NCBI RefSeq assembly: GCF_040546595.1 | Contig: NZ_JBEPOB010000001.1 | Location: forward strand, 7,501 to 71,500 | Source of the DNA: Bosea sp. OAE506 | Lineage (GTDB): Bacteria > Pseudomonadota > Alphaproteobacteria > Rhizobiales > Beijerinckiaceae | Direction of reading: 5' to 3' | DNA: 64,000 nucleotides | Shown here: piece by piece, positions 26,056 through 35,262 of the stretch | Layout of the letters: the number at the start of each line of letters is the position of its first letter | Position numbering within the stretch: position 1 is the first letter of the stretch | Program-made: the position numbers and the translations under genes | The notes under the pieces: model-generated | The model's input: only the letters and a program-made list of their open reading frames with translations | What the model was told of the DNA's origin: nothing | The model's database searches: none

Positions 26056-28866
26056 GTGTCATCCTCTGCCGATCAGCCGGCTCTCGAACTCGACGCCGTT
26101 CTCGCCAATCCGCGACGTGCCATGGCTCCGCTGCTGGCCGATGTGGCCGCTGCGCCCTCGGCGCAGGCGCGCCCCGCCCTCGTCGCGGCCCTGCGCGGCG
26201 TCCTCGACCAGGGGCTCGATTCCGCCCGCGGCCTGCTGCAGCGCCCGCGACATGGGTTGATCTGCGCCCAGCATCTCTCGGCCGTAATGGATGGCATCGT
26301 CGGCTGCCTCCATGTGGCGGCGACCGAGCTGTTCTACCCCGCGCAGAATCCGTCCCAGTCCGAGCGCATCGCCGTCGTGGCCGTGGGCGGCTATGGCCGC
26401 GGCACACTCGCGCCGGGATCTGATGTCGATCTGCTCTTCCTGTTCCCGCACAAGCAGACGGCCTGGGGCGAGAGCGTCGTCGAGGCGATGCTCTATCCGC
26501 TCTGGGACCTGAAGCTGAAGGTCGGCCACTCGGTCCGCTCGCTCGACGATTGCGTGCGCGAGGCGCGCGCCGACATGACCATCCGCACGGCGATGCTGGA
26601 AGCACGCTTCGTGGCGGGCGACGTGCTGCTGTTCCACGATTTGGTACGGCGCTTCGGCGGCGAGGTCGTCGAGGGCACGGCCCCGGCCTTCACCGAGGCG
26701 AAGCTGCAGGAGCGCGAGACGCGCGTCCGCCGCGCCGGCACCTCGCGCTACCTGGTCGAGCCCAACGTCAAGGACGGCAAGGGCGGCCTGCGCGATCTCA
26801 ACACGCTGTTCTGGATCGCCAAATACGCCTACCGCGTCAACGATGCGCGCGAGCTCGTGGCAGCCGGGCTGTTCGACCGCAAGGAACTGCTGATGTTCCA
26901 GCGCTCGGAGGAGTTTCTCTGGCGTGTGCGCTGCTGGATGCATTTCATCACCGGCCGCGCCGAGGAGCGCCTGTCCTTCGATCTGCAGCGACAGGTCGCG
27001 GCAGCGATCGGCTATGCCGGGCGCAGCGGCCAGGCGCCGGTCGAACGCTTCATGAAGGCCTATTTCCTCGTCGCCAAGGATGTCGGCGACCTGACCGCAA
27101 TCGTCTGCGCCGCGCTCGAGGCACGGCAGCAGAAGCCGCGCGCATCGCTCTCGCGCCTGCTCGGCTCGTTTGCCAAGCGCAAGCGCGTACGGGCGCTGGG
27201 CCATCCCGATTTCACGCTGAAGAGCCAGCGCCTGAATGTCGTCGATCCCGACGCCTTCCGGCGCGACCCGGTCAATCTGCTGCGGCTCTATGAGATCGCC
27301 AGCCGCGATGATCTCGCGATCCATCCCGATGCGAGCCGGCTGGTGACACAGTCGCTGCGGCTGGTGACGCCGCAACTGCGCAACGACCCCGAGGCGAACC
27401 GCATCTTCCTGGAGATCCTGACGGCACGGCGCTCGCCCGAAGCGGTGCTGCGGCGGATGAACGAATCCGGGCTCCTCGGCAAGTTCGTGCCGGATTTCGG
27501 CCGCGTCGTCGCGATGATGCAGTTCAACATGTATCATCACTATACGGTCGACGAGCATCTCATTCGCAGCATCGGCGTCCTCGCCGAGATCGACGCGGGC
27601 GTGCTGGAATCCGAGCACCCCCTCGCCAATGGCATCATGCCTACGGTCACCAATCGCCGCGCGCTCTATGTCGCGCTGTTCCTGCACGACGTCGCCAAGG
27701 GTCGGCTCGAGGATCATTCGGTGGCCGGCGCGCGCATTGCCCGCAAGCTGGGGCCGCGGCTGGGCCTCACCGACGGTCAGACGGAAACGGTCGCCTGGCT
27801 CGTCGAGCACCATCTCGACATGTCGACCGTGGCGCAGAGCCGCGATCTGGGCGACCCCAAGACGATCGAGAACTTCGCGGCGACGGTGCAGACGCTGGAG
27901 CGGCTGAAGCTCCTGCTCGTGCTGACGGTGGCCGACATCAAGGCCGTCGGCCCCGGCGTCTGGAACGGCTGGAAGGGCCAGCTCCTGCGCACGCTCTATT
28001 ACGAGACCGAGATCATGCTCGCCGGCGGCCATTCCGCGATCGAGCGCAAGGCGCGCGTCGAGAAAAAGCAGGATGCCCTCAAGGAGCGGCTCTCGGACTG
28101 GGGCGACGCCGCACGCGACGCCTATCTCGCCCGGCACTACCCGGCCTACTGGATCAAGACCGATGTCGGCCGGCAGGAGAAGCATGCCCGCTTCATGACC
28201 CGCGCGGAGGCCGAAGGGCGCACCACCGCGACGCTGGTCGAGACCGACCAGTTCCGCGGCGTGACCGAACTCACCATCCTCGCGCCCGACCATCCACGGC
28301 TGCTCGCCATCGTCACCGGCGCCTGCGCGGCATCGGGCGGCAACATCGTCGACGCCCAGATCTTCACCACCACCGACGGGCTCGTGCTCGACACGATCTC
28401 GGTTTCGCGCGCCTTCGACCGCGACGACGACGAGTTGCGCCGTGCAGAGCGGATCGCGGCTGCGATCGAGCGGGCCCTGAAGGGGGAGATCAAGATCGCC
28501 GATCTCGTCGCGCAGCGCCGGGCGCCGCCGCCACGCGGCCAGACCTTCCAGGTCGCGCCCGAGGTCATCATCGACAACGTGCTCTCGGCCCGCCACACGG
28601 TGCTGGAGATCGCGGGGCTCGACCGGCCGGGCCTGCTCTACGACCTGACCACCGCGATCGGGAAGCTCAACCTCAACATCGCATCCGCCCATATCGCGAC
28701 ATTCGGCGAGAAGGCGGTCGACGTTTTCTATGTCACCGACCTGACCAATGCGAAGATCGTCTCGACCGCGCGGCAGCTCTCCATCCGCAAGGCGCTGCTC
28801 GAGGTGTTCGAGCCCGAGGGAGAGAAGGCAGTGGCGACGCGGGCGCGGGCACCGGCCCGCGCTTGA
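26056..28866 (+). CDS. glnD: Bifunctional [protein-PII] uridylyltransferase/uridylyl-removing enzyme
   Basis: A 936-residue GlnD, the glutamine sensor that uridylylates and deuridylylates PII proteins. Domains in order: nucleotidyltransferase with GGYGRGTLAPGSDVDLLFL (D123, D125); an HD domain with HHYTVDEHLIRS and LFLHDVAKG; two C-terminal ACT domains (ELTILAPDHPRLLAIVTGAC and LEIAGLDRPGLLYDLTTAIG). The start is GTG at 26056. It complements rpoN and ptsN elsewhere in the window in nitrogen control. Confidence 0.96.
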   Translation: MSSSADQPALELDAVLANPRRAMAPLLADVAAAPSAQARPALVAALRGVLDQGLDSARGLLQRPRHGLICAQHLSAVMDGIVGCLHVAATELFYPAQNPSQSERIAVVAVGGYGRGTLAPGSDVDLLFLFPHKQTAWGESVVEAMLYPLWDLKLKVGHSVRSLDDCVREARADMTIRTAMLEARFVAGDVLLFHDLVRRFGGEVVEGTAPAFTEAKLQERETRVRRAGTSRYLVEPNVKDGKGGLRDLNTLFWIAKYAYRVNDARELVAAGLFDRKELLMFQRSEEFLWRVRCWMHFITGRAEERLSFDLQRQVAAAIGYAGRSGQAPVERFMKAYFLVAKDVGDLTAIVCAALEARQQKPRASLSRLLGSFAKRKRVRALGHPDFTLKSQRLNVVDPDAFRRDPVNLLRLYEIASRDDLAIHPDASRLVTQSLRLVTPQLRNDPEANRIFLEILTARRSPEAVLRRMNESGLLGKFVPDFGRVVAMMQFNMYHHYTVDEHLIRSIGVLAEIDAGVLESEHPLANGIMPTVTNRRALYVALFLHDVAKGRLEDHSVAGARIARKLGPRLGLTDGQTETVAWLVEHHLDMSTVAQSRDLGDPKTIENFAATVQTLERLKLLLVLTVADIKAVGPGVWNGWKGQLLRTLYYETEIMLAGGHSAIERKARVEKKQDALKERLSDWGDAARDAYLARHYPAYWIKTDVGRQEKHARFMTRAEAEGRTTATLVETDQFRGVTELTILAPDHPRLLAIVTGACAASGGNIVDAQIFTTTDGLVLDTISVSRAFDRDDDELRRAERIAAAIERALKGEIKIADLVAQRRAPPPRGQTFQVAPEVIIDNVLSARHTVLEIAGLDRPGLLYDLTTAIGKLNLNIASAHIATFGEKAVDVFYVTDLTNAKIVSTARQLSIRKALLEVFEPEGEKAVATRARAPARA

Positions 28867-28956
28867 TTTAAGGCCCGACAAGCCCGATATCGGCCACGAA
28901 CGCCGACGGCACGCCCGATCGCCGACGGCCATGATTTGCGAGAGTTGGAACACGCC

Positions 28957-29562
28957 ATGACGCAGAACCCTGCGACGGACAATCCGAACGCCGAGCCCGC
29001 CGTTGACGAGACCGCGACGCTGTCGCCCGAGGAGATCATCCAGGCGAATTTTGCGAAGATCGAGGCCGAGCGCGACGATCTCAAGGACAAGCTGCTGCGG
29101 ACGCTCGCCGACATGGAAAACCTTCGCCGCCGCACCGAGCGCGAGATCGGCGACGCCAAGACCTATGCCGTGACGAGCTTCGCCCGCGACATGCTGGGTG
29201 CGGCGGACAATCTGCGCCGCGCGCTCGAGAGCCTGCCGGACACCGCGCGTTCCACCGAGGAGCCCGCTCTCAAGGCCCTGATCGAGGGCGTCGATCTGAC
29301 CGAGCGCGATCTCCTGAAGACGCTGGAACGCCATGGCGTTCGCAAGATCGACCCGCTTGGCGAGAAGTTCGACCCGAATATGCATCAGGCGATGTTCGAA
29401 GCGCCCGATCCCGAGGTCGCCAAGGGGCTCGTCTCGAAGGTCGTGCAGTCCGGGTACAAGATCGGCGAGCGCGTGCTGCGCCCGGCCCTGGTCGGCATCT
29501 CCGCCGGCGGACCGAAGCCGCAGGCGACCGAGGGCGGCGACCCCACCCCGACTGCGCACTGA
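28957..29562 (+). CDS. grpE: Nucleotide exchange factor GrpE
   Basis: A 201-residue cochaperone that releases ADP from DnaK. The long N-terminal helix ([20 protein letters not shown]...[12 protein letters not shown]) and the C-terminal beta wing with [15 protein letters not shown] and [17 protein letters not shown] are typical. The ATG at 28957 was preferred over an in-frame start seven codons upstream. dnaK is not in the window. Confidence 0.95.
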   Translation: MTQNPATDNPNAEPAVDETATLSPEEIIQANFAKIEAERDDLKDKLLRTLADMENLRRRTEREIGDAKTYAVTSFARDMLGAADNLRRALESLPDTARSTEEPALKALIEGVDLTERDLLKTLERHGVRKIDPLGEKFDPNMHQAMFEAPDPEVAKGLVSKVVQSGYKIGERVLRPALVGISAGGPKPQATEGGDPTPTAH

Positions 29563-29565
29563 TCC

Positions 29566-30174
29566 GTGATCGAGGCCGCCGGCGTCGCCGTCTTCGCGCT
29601 GACCGGCGCCCTCGTCGCAGCCCGCAAGGGCATGGACCCGTTTGGCTTCATCCTCCTCGCCACCGTCACGGGTGTCGGCGGGGGCACGCTGCGGGACCTG
29701 CTGCTGGGCCGCCCCGTCGCCTGGGTCGAGGCGCCGCTGAGCGTCATCCTCTGCACCGCCGTCGCCCTAGTGGCATGGGCGATCGCCTATTTCCGCCCCG
29801 GCCGCATGGACAGCTGGAGTGCCAAGCGCCTGCTGATCTGGGCCGACGCGGCGGGGCTAGCGCTTTTTGCCGTCTCCGGCACGCAGAAGGCGCTGGCGGC
29901 GGGCGTACCGCCGCTTTCGGCCGTGGCGCTCGGAGCGGTCACCGCCTCCTTCGGCGGTATCCTGCGCGACATTCTGGCGGGCGACCGCGCCATGGTGCTG
30001 TGGAGCCGGGATTTCTATGTCACCGCAGCCGCCGCGGGCGCCGGTGCCACCGCAGTGCTGACGACGCTAGGCTTCAGCGCTCCCGTCGTCATGCTCGGTG
30101 GGTTGGCCGCGGGATTCGGCCTGCGCGCGGGCTCGATCCTGCTGGGCTGGTCGTTTCCGAGCCTGCCTGAATGA
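29566..30174 (+). CDS. Trimeric intracellular cation (TRIC) channel family protein
   Basis: A 202-residue membrane protein of the UPF0126/YicG family, now classed with TRIC channels. It shows the two internally repeated halves: AVFALTGALVAARKGMDPFG...GVGGGTLRDLLLG and ALFAVSGTQKALAAGVPP...SFGGILRDILAG. The repeated GGG/xLRD elements are the hallmark. The start is GTG at 29566, three bases after the grpE stop, suggesting cotranscription. Its physiological role in bacteria is not settled. Confidence 0.9.
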   Translation: MIEAAGVAVFALTGALVAARKGMDPFGFILLATVTGVGGGTLRDLLLGRPVAWVEAPLSVILCTAVALVAWAIAYFRPGRMDSWSAKRLLIWADAAGLALFAVSGTQKALAAGVPPLSAVALGAVTASFGGILRDILAGDRAMVLWSRDFYVTAAAAGAGATAVLTTLGFSAPVVMLGGLAAGFGLRAGSILLGWSFPSLPE

Positions 30175-31713
30175 TCAGTCCGCGCGCAATGATTTTGGCA
30201 ACACAATCCTCTTCAGCGCCTCATTGCTTATTGACGCCTCTATGTTTCTAAGAACAAAATTCTCCAAGGCAAAATAAAATGGTAGCTTTATAATATTTAT
30301 CGGCCTCGCGTATCCTTCTTTCCACTTTTTAAACTTACCTTTTTCGTCTTTTCTTTTGCCTCTTTTAAATATTTCACCATATCGACGCGGCGTTATGCCT
30401 GAAAAATGTAAAAATCTAACTGCAGGAAAATTGGAATATTTTCCCCTCCCAATTCCTTCGACTTGGACTGAATCGCCATGCAGCGTAGCAGCAAGACTCT
30501 TCGGATAAGGCTCAAGAAAACAGACGTCCTTTATACCAGATGCTATAATGTGTTTTGCGCACATATGACAAGGAAAAGTCGTACAAAATAGTGTGGCATC
30601 CCTCACCGACCTGCCAAGTCTTGCGGCGTCGCTTATCGCTCCCATTTCAGCATGTACAATTCGACCATACTCTAACGCCCCCATCAAGGCGCTCTCAGAT
30701 ATGGATTTCAACTTTACCGGATCTATATCTTCGCTTCTGACGCCCAATATATCAAGAAGCTCATTAAGTATCGCTTCTTTTTGTTTATCGTTAGAATCAA
30801 CTTTCCTTTTATATTCACGGTCATCAAATTTACTGTCTTCCCAATATGTACCTCCACCCGCTTTTGGAACTTCGTTAGACCCTAGGGTGATGATCTCAGA
30901 ATCGGGTGAAAGAATCGCAGCCCCCACTTGCCGCGATAGATCAATTGTACGTAACGCCGCCGCTTGGGCAAGAAACATCCCGTATTCAACGCGGGTGGGG
31001 GATATATCATTTGCACCAAATACGAGATCGACGAATCTCCCAACCTGCTTCTCTACAGTGACATCAGAGTCTTCATTTACAATAAAATCCGCCTCGTGGA
31101 ATATTTTTGAAACTCTCTGCCCATGCCGATCAACAATTTCGTTCTCATCAACGCACACTAGATTTTCTGCGAAAGCCCTGTAAGGCCCGCTATCCCCCGA
31201 AGCGTCAGCAGCGGCAAATTGCGTTGCGAGATTATCAACCCTTACCGATCTTCGATTGTAGACCGATATTTGGAAAAACAGCTTTCCATAAATGTTTCTC
31301 AATAATTCTATTTCTTCTGATCTCTTGAATTGAAAAAGTATATAAGCTTATTTCTGAGGCACCGATTTCCGGAATTTTTTTAGCCTTCGCACGCAAATTT
31401 CAGCAACAGCGAGTTCTGCTAATATTGAATCGCGATCAAAATCGCTTCGCAGTTGATTTCCGTACTTAATATAAGTTTCGTACCGCCGATGTTCAGGAGA
31501 TTTCTCCAAAGGAACCTGGGGTTTGATGTTGTTTTTCAGCTTATCGAAAAAATCAGATATCTTAATAGGCTCTACCTGATAATCGTGCACTTTTAGCTGC
31601 TTCGTCAGCGCCTCGATAGAGGATTCTAAATTCGCACCTATTGGCGCAACGAAAGCAAAGAGAAGTTCTGGAAACAGCAAATTTCCTTGTTGATCGGCTG
31701 TGGCCGTCTTCAC
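30175..31713 (-). pseudogene. Anti-phage dCTP deaminase (AvcD-like), interrupted by one in-frame stop
   Basis: Codons run in one frame from GTG 31713 to a stop at 30175 (513 codons), broken only by TAA at 31348-31350 (codon 122). Before the stop is the P-loop-kinase-like half (FAFVAPIGANLESSIEALTK, RRYETYIKYGNQLR). Directly after it comes AYILFQFKRSEEIELLRNIYG and then the zinc deaminase domain with HAEMGAI and CTTFPCHMC. This is the AvcD/dCD architecture that depletes dCTP during phage infection. Base composition is clearly AT-richer than the flanks, indicating horizontal transfer. Two polypeptides (121 residues, and about 375 from TTG 31302) could still be made. Confidence 0.85.
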
Positions 31714-31762
31714 CGTTCATTAATCTCCTGTTAGCAATGTCTTGCCACGGGAGGAACAGGCC

Positions 31763-31966
31763 ATGCAGCTGAATGCGAGTCAAGAGGCGCGTCGCACTGA
31801 ACTTGCGCAACAATATCAAAAACTTGCGACGCTCTACGGCGGAATCGCCAACGAGTGGATTGAGCGTCTGATTCGCTCATCACAAGAAGGTATGCCGTCT
31901 ACTCGGCCTAGACAGCAGCGGATTATCAAACGACCAACTTCGTCACGCGGCGCAAGGTCAGGTTGA
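31763..31966 (+). CDS. Small hypothetical protein in the defence islet
   Basis: A 67-residue ORF starting MQLNASQEARRTELAQQYQK, with a GGGAGGA Shine-Dalgarno about seven bases ahead of the ATG. The N-terminal 45 residues look like an amphipathic helical protein; the C-terminal 20 are basic (RPRQQRIIKRPTSSRGARSG) and overlap the 3' end of alkB on the other strand. It is divergent from the deaminase gene by 49 bases. I do not recognise it; it may be a remnant. Confidence 0.4.
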   Translation: MQLNASQEARRTELAQQYQKLATLYGGIANEWIERLIRSSQEGMPSTRPRQQRIIKRPTSSRGARSG

Positions 31967-32549
31967 TCCGCCCGCCCTGCGGCAGGAGCGCGGACGAGCC
32001 CGCGAGGATGCGGTCGATGCCGTGATAGGCGAGCCGCGCCTCGCCGCCGAAGAGCAGCGCATCGCCCGAGGCCAACTTCAGCGAGACCGTTTTGCCGCCG
32101 CGCTGCGTGCCGCCGATGCGGAAGACTGCGGTGTCGCCGAGCGAGAGCGAGAGCACGGGCGCGTCAAAATCCTGCTCGTCGCGGTCCTGGTGCAGCCCCA
32201 TCCGCGCATCGGCCGCATAGAAATTGACGAGGCAGGCCTCGGGATCATGCGGATAGCCGGCGAGGTCGCGCCAGGTCTGCATCAGGACATCCGGCATCGG
32301 CGGCCAGCGCTCGCCAGTGACCGGATGGTGCGGCTGGTAGCGATAGCCCGTCTCGTCCGAGACCCAGCCGAGCGAACCGCAATTCGTCATGCGGACCGAG
32401 AAGGGCTTGCCGGTCTTCGGCATGCGCGGCTGGAAGAAGGGGGCCTTCGTCGCGACCGCACGCAGATCCGCAACGAGCGCAGCCTGGGCCTCAGGCCCGA
32501 GATAGCCGGGCCAGTGGACGACGCCGGGCGCGACGGCGAGGCGCGTCAT
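31926..32549 (-). CDS. alkB: Alpha-ketoglutarate-dependent dioxygenase AlkB
   Basis: A 207-residue Fe(II)/2-oxoglutarate dioxygenase that reverses 1-methyladenine and 3-methylcytosine damage. Iron ligands are H120 and D122 in LHQDRDE and H176 in LAYHGIDR, with the 2OG-binding arginines in the C-terminal NLTLRRVT. N-terminal FSVRMTNCGSLGW is the family substrate lid. It lies 12 bases upstream of dapB in transcription order. Confidence 0.95.
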   Translation of the reverse strand: MTRLAVAPGVVHWPGYLGPEAQAALVADLRAVATKAPFFQPRMPKTGKPFSVRMTNCGSLGWVSDETGYRYQPHHPVTGERWPPMPDVLMQTWRDLAGYPHDPEACLVNFYAADARMGLHQDRDEQDFDAPVLSLSLGDTAVFRIGGTQRGGKTVSLKLASGDALLFGGEARLAYHGIDRILAGSSALLPQGGRINLTLRRVTKLVV

Positions 32550-32561
32550 CGCAGCCTCCGC

Positions 32562-33377
32562 TCAGAGGCTGTCGAGCCCGAGGACATCGGCCATGGAATA
32601 GAGGTCGGGCGGGCGCCCGCGCGCCCAGAGAGCAGCCTTGACCGCACCCTGCGCGAACAAACCGCGGTCCTCCGCCACATGGGCAAGTTCGAGCCGTTCG
32701 CCCGTGCCAGCAAAAACGACCTTGTGGTCGCCGACGACGGTGCCGCCGCGCAGCGTGGCGAAGCCGATGGTGCCGGGCACGCGGGCCCCGGTGTGTCCGT
32801 CGCGCACGGCGACGCGCTGCTGCGCCAGATCGGCCTCGCGGCCTGCGGCGGCCGCCTCGCCGAGCAGCACCGCCGTACCGGAAGGCGCATCGACCTTCAT
32901 GCGGTGGTGCATCTCGACGATCTCGATGTCCCAGTCCGTCCCCAGCGTGGCCGCGACCTTGCGCACCAGCGCGGCGAGCAGGTTGACGCCGAGGCTCATA
33001 TTGCCGGAACGGACGATGGCGGTGTCGCGCCCGGCCTCGGCAAGCTTCGTCAGATGCGAGGGTTCGAGACCGGTGGTGCCGACGATGTGGGCGATGCGGG
33101 CCTGTGCCGCCAGCGCTGCGAAGGCGACGGTCGCTTCCGGCGTCGTGAAATCAAGGACGCCATCGCCCGCTGCGAACGCCGCCGCCGCATCGTCAGTGAT
33201 CGGAACGGCATTGGCAGGCAGGCCGGCGAGCAGGCCGGCATCCTGGCCCAGATGTGGCGAGCCGGGCCGCTCGATCGCGGCCGAAAGGACGCAGCCCGGC
33301 GCGTCGTGGATGGCGCGCACCAGCATGCGGCCCATGCGGCCGGCTGCTCCGACGACGACGAGACGCATGTCCGACAT
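32562..33377 (-). CDS. dapB: 4-hydroxy-tetrahydrodipicolinate reductase
   Basis: A 271-residue NAD(P)H-dependent reductase of the DAP/lysine pathway. The nucleotide-binding loop is [12 protein letters not shown] and the catalytic/substrate segment [18 protein letters not shown]. The ATG at 33377 (MSDMRLVV) was chosen over an upstream in-frame start. A second DAP-pathway gene, dapE, is also in this window but frameshifted. Confidence 0.96.
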   Translation of the reverse strand: MSDMRLVVVGAAGRMGRMLVRAIHDAPGCVLSAAIERPGSPHLGQDAGLLAGLPANAVPITDDAAAAFAAGDGVLDFTTPEATVAFAALAAQARIAHIVGTTGLEPSHLTKLAEAGRDTAIVRSGNMSLGVNLLAALVRKVAATLGTDWDIEIVEMHHRMKVDAPSGTAVLLGEAAAAGREADLAQQRVAVRDGHTGARVPGTIGFATLRGGTVVGDHKVVFAGTGERLELAHVAEDRGLFAQGAVKAALWARGRPPDLYSMADVLGLDSL

Positions 33378-33489
33378 CACGTGAATCTCCAAAGGCAGGT
33401 CATTGGGCTCCGTAGCGGCACGCACCGCCCGATCGCACGAGTCCGCCTATAGGACGGATCCGGCGGGTGCGACACCCGAAACCGCACAA

Positions 33490-33518
33490 CGAAAAACGGC
33501 CCGGGTCGCCCCGGCCGT
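33490..33518 (-). terminator. Rho-independent terminator after the TIM44-like gene
   Basis: On the minus strand AACGGCC/GGCCGTT pairs, with inner GGG/CCC pairing around CGA, and the stem runs into a TTTTT tract. It follows the TIM44-like stop at 33541 and precedes dapB. Confidence 0.7.
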
Positions 33519-33540
33519 TCGGATTGCAGATGCGGATGGC

Positions 33541-34536
33541 TCAGGCGGCCTGCTGGATCGCCGAGAGCTTCCACGGGCCGCCGCGCGAGCGCACGAAGGT
33601 CCAGTATTCGCTGACCTCCTGCGGGACGGTGGCGCTGCCTTCCATGACCTTGCCGCTGGCGCGCTCATAGAGCGCGTTGATGAGGCTGAAGCGCATGGCG
33701 ACGGTGGCGTAATCGAAGCCCGACTCATTCCAGGCCTCCGACAGGTCGCCCTGCAGCAGCTTCACGTCGGAGACGCGGTCGACCAGACCCTTGCGGCCAT
33801 TGGCCGTCAGGTCGTCGTCGAAATAGCCGAACATCTCAGCCGTGACGCGATCGCGCAGGCCCTGCTCGTCCTCGTTCGAATAGGCAGTGTTGATCTCGCC
33901 CAGAAGACGCTCAAAGTCGTTGAAGTCCTGACCCGTCAGCTCGATCGGGGTCGTCTGCGCAGCGGCGGGGGCCGCCGCGGCGCCAAGGCCGCCCGCCATG
34001 GCGCCAACCGGCGCCGCCGGACGCGGCTGGGGCTGCATCGCGTCACGCGAAAGCGGCGCGCCAGCGGTGGCGAGCTGCGGCTCCGAGCGGCGACGGAAGA
34101 AGCGCATCGCCAGCCAGATCGCGCCGCCGATCAAGGCAAGCTGGAGCAGGAAGCCGAAAACGCCAGCGAGCGACGCGAGGCCGCTGAAGAAGCCGGAACC
34201 CGAGAGCAGGCCGAACAGGCCGGCGCCGAGCAGGCCAGCGCCGAGGCCCATCATCAGGTTGCGGGCCATCGAGGGCCGCGCGGCCTGCGCGGCAGCGGCG
34301 GCTGCACCGGCCGCCGGGGCGGCCTGCGTCGGCGACGGCTGTGCGCTGCGCTGGAAAGGCTGAGCGCCATTGGGCGTGGTGTCGGTGCGCGTGGGCGCCG
34401 CTTCGGTCCGGGAGCCGCGGCTCCCGACTCCACCCTTGCCGCCCGGGCGTGCTTCGGCCAGCACGGGCACGAGGAGCAGAGCACCAGCGAGTACGGCGAC
34501 GACACGACCACGACGGGCGAGCGAGATCAGAGACAT
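33541..34536 (-). CDS. TIM44-like domain protein
   Basis: A 331-residue exported or membrane protein. A signal segment (VVAVLAGALLLVPVLAEA) is followed by a Gly/Pro/Ala-rich linker, a glycine-rich hydrophobic stretch (residues about 92-148) and a C-terminal Tim44-like domain from about residue 205 (FNDFERLLGEINTAYSNEDEQGLRDRVTAEMF...YWTFVRSRGGPWKLSAIQQ). Bacterial members are homologous to the mitochondrial import motor subunit; their own function is poorly defined. Confidence 0.85.
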   Translation of the reverse strand: MSLISLARRGRVVAVLAGALLLVPVLAEARPGGKGGVGSRGSRTEAAPTRTDTTPNGAQPFQRSAQPSPTQAAPAAGAAAAAAQAARPSMARNLMMGLGAGLLGAGLFGLLSGSGFFSGLASLAGVFGFLLQLALIGGAIWLAMRFFRRRSEPQLATAGAPLSRDAMQPQPRPAAPVGAMAGGLGAAAAPAAAQTTPIELTGQDFNDFERLLGEINTAYSNEDEQGLRDRVTAEMFGYFDDDLTANGRKGLVDRVSDVKLLQGDLSEAWNESGFDYATVAMRFSLINALYERASGKVMEGSATVPQEVSEYWTFVRSRGGPWKLSAIQQAA

Positions 34537-34734
34537 GGTTCCTCCCGGAGCCCCCCTTGGGCTCTCTTCGTGCGAATATGGGGCATGCGTTCCGGTTCTG
34601 CAAGACGCTCGCGACTAAGCGCCTGCGACTACACAATAATATGAAACTATAACAACGCTGGGCTGCCGGCCCCGGTCGTGATAGACTGCCGTTAATGCCG
34701 CTGCAGACGACCTTTCGTTTCGCAGGAGCGAGAT

Positions 34735-35058
34735 ATGACTGCCTTTGTCACCGGGCCGCCCGCGACAACACGCAGATCCTGCGGGATTTCCCTAACGTCG
34801 CGCGTGTTTTTCATCGCTGCGACGCTGGCCTGTTTCCCGCTCGCCGCCGCGGCCGCCGAACCGGCAATCCCTCTCGATCCGCCCCGCCACGCCCAGGCGC
34901 CCGAACCGCTCTGCTTTTGCTGGAACGACGGGCGCAAGATCGCCGAGGGAAGCGCGGCCTGCATCCGCACCACGCAGGGCCGCCGCATGGCGCTGTGCGG
35001 GCGCGTCATCAACATGATGTCCTGGCAGGTGACGGAGAACCCCTGTCCCGAAAGCTGA
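34735..35058 (+). CDS. Small secreted cysteine-containing protein, function unknown
   Basis: A 107-residue ORF with an N-terminal signal-like segment (VFFIAATLACFPLAAAAAEP) and a short mature domain with five cysteines (PLCFCWNDGRK, AACIRT, ALCGRV, NPCPES). A purine-rich AGGAGCGAGAT leader precedes the ATG and a strong terminator follows, supporting a real monocistronic gene. Family not recognised. Confidence 0.65.
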   Translation: MTAFVTGPPATTRRSCGISLTSRVFFIAATLACFPLAAAAAEPAIPLDPPRHAQAPEPLCFCWNDGRKIAEGSAACIRTTQGRRMALCGRVINMMSWQVTENPCPES

Positions 35059-35098
35059 GCCCGGCTCCGCGCCATCGGCACCCGGCCCGGAAATGGCA

Positions 35099-35133
35099 GC
35101 GCCGCCGGGACAATGCCCCGGCGGCGCGCCTTT
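35099..35133 (+). terminator. Rho-independent terminator after the small secreted protein gene
   Basis: A perfect 11-bp stem GCGCCGCCGGG/CCCGGCGGCGC with a 7-base loop is followed by GCCTTTAG. The T run is short, but the stem is very stable and lies 40 bases after the stop. Confidence 0.7.
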
Positions 35134-35168
35134 AGCCCAATGGTCTTAGCGACTCGAGACTGACGTCG

Positions 35169-35252
35169 TCAGAACGCACCCAGCACGATCAGCATCATGA
35201 AGGCGAAGGCCGCCCCCATGATCAGACGGTCGAGACGTAGCGTGAGGCTCAT
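35169..35252 (-). CDS. 27-residue single-span membrane microprotein
   Basis: A short ORF read on the minus strand: MSLTLRLDRLIMGAAFAFMM continuing LIVLGAF and a TGA stop. An AGGAGGG Shine-Dalgarno lies 4-5 bases ahead of the ATG, among the strongest in the window. The product would be a basic N terminus followed by one transmembrane helix, a common small-membrane-protein layout. A palindrome abuts its Shine-Dalgarno and a CtrA-like box lies about 105 bases upstream. It stands alone between converging genes. Confidence 0.65.
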   Translation of the reverse strand: MSLTLRLDRLIMGAAFAFMMLIVLGAF

Positions 35253-35262
35253 CACACCCTCC

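Noticed and set aside
26059..29559. Very long open frame on the minus strand opposite glnD and grpE (over 1,100 codons)
   Set aside because: It is the GC-rich shadow of glnD and grpE: composition is Arg/Gly/His-rich, no domain is recognisable, and the plus-strand genes are unambiguous.
30175..31302. Deaminase gene treated as an independent 375-residue gene starting at TTG 31302
   Set aside because: Codons just upstream of the TTG still match the family and continue in the same frame to the stop at 31348, so the TTG is not the natural start.
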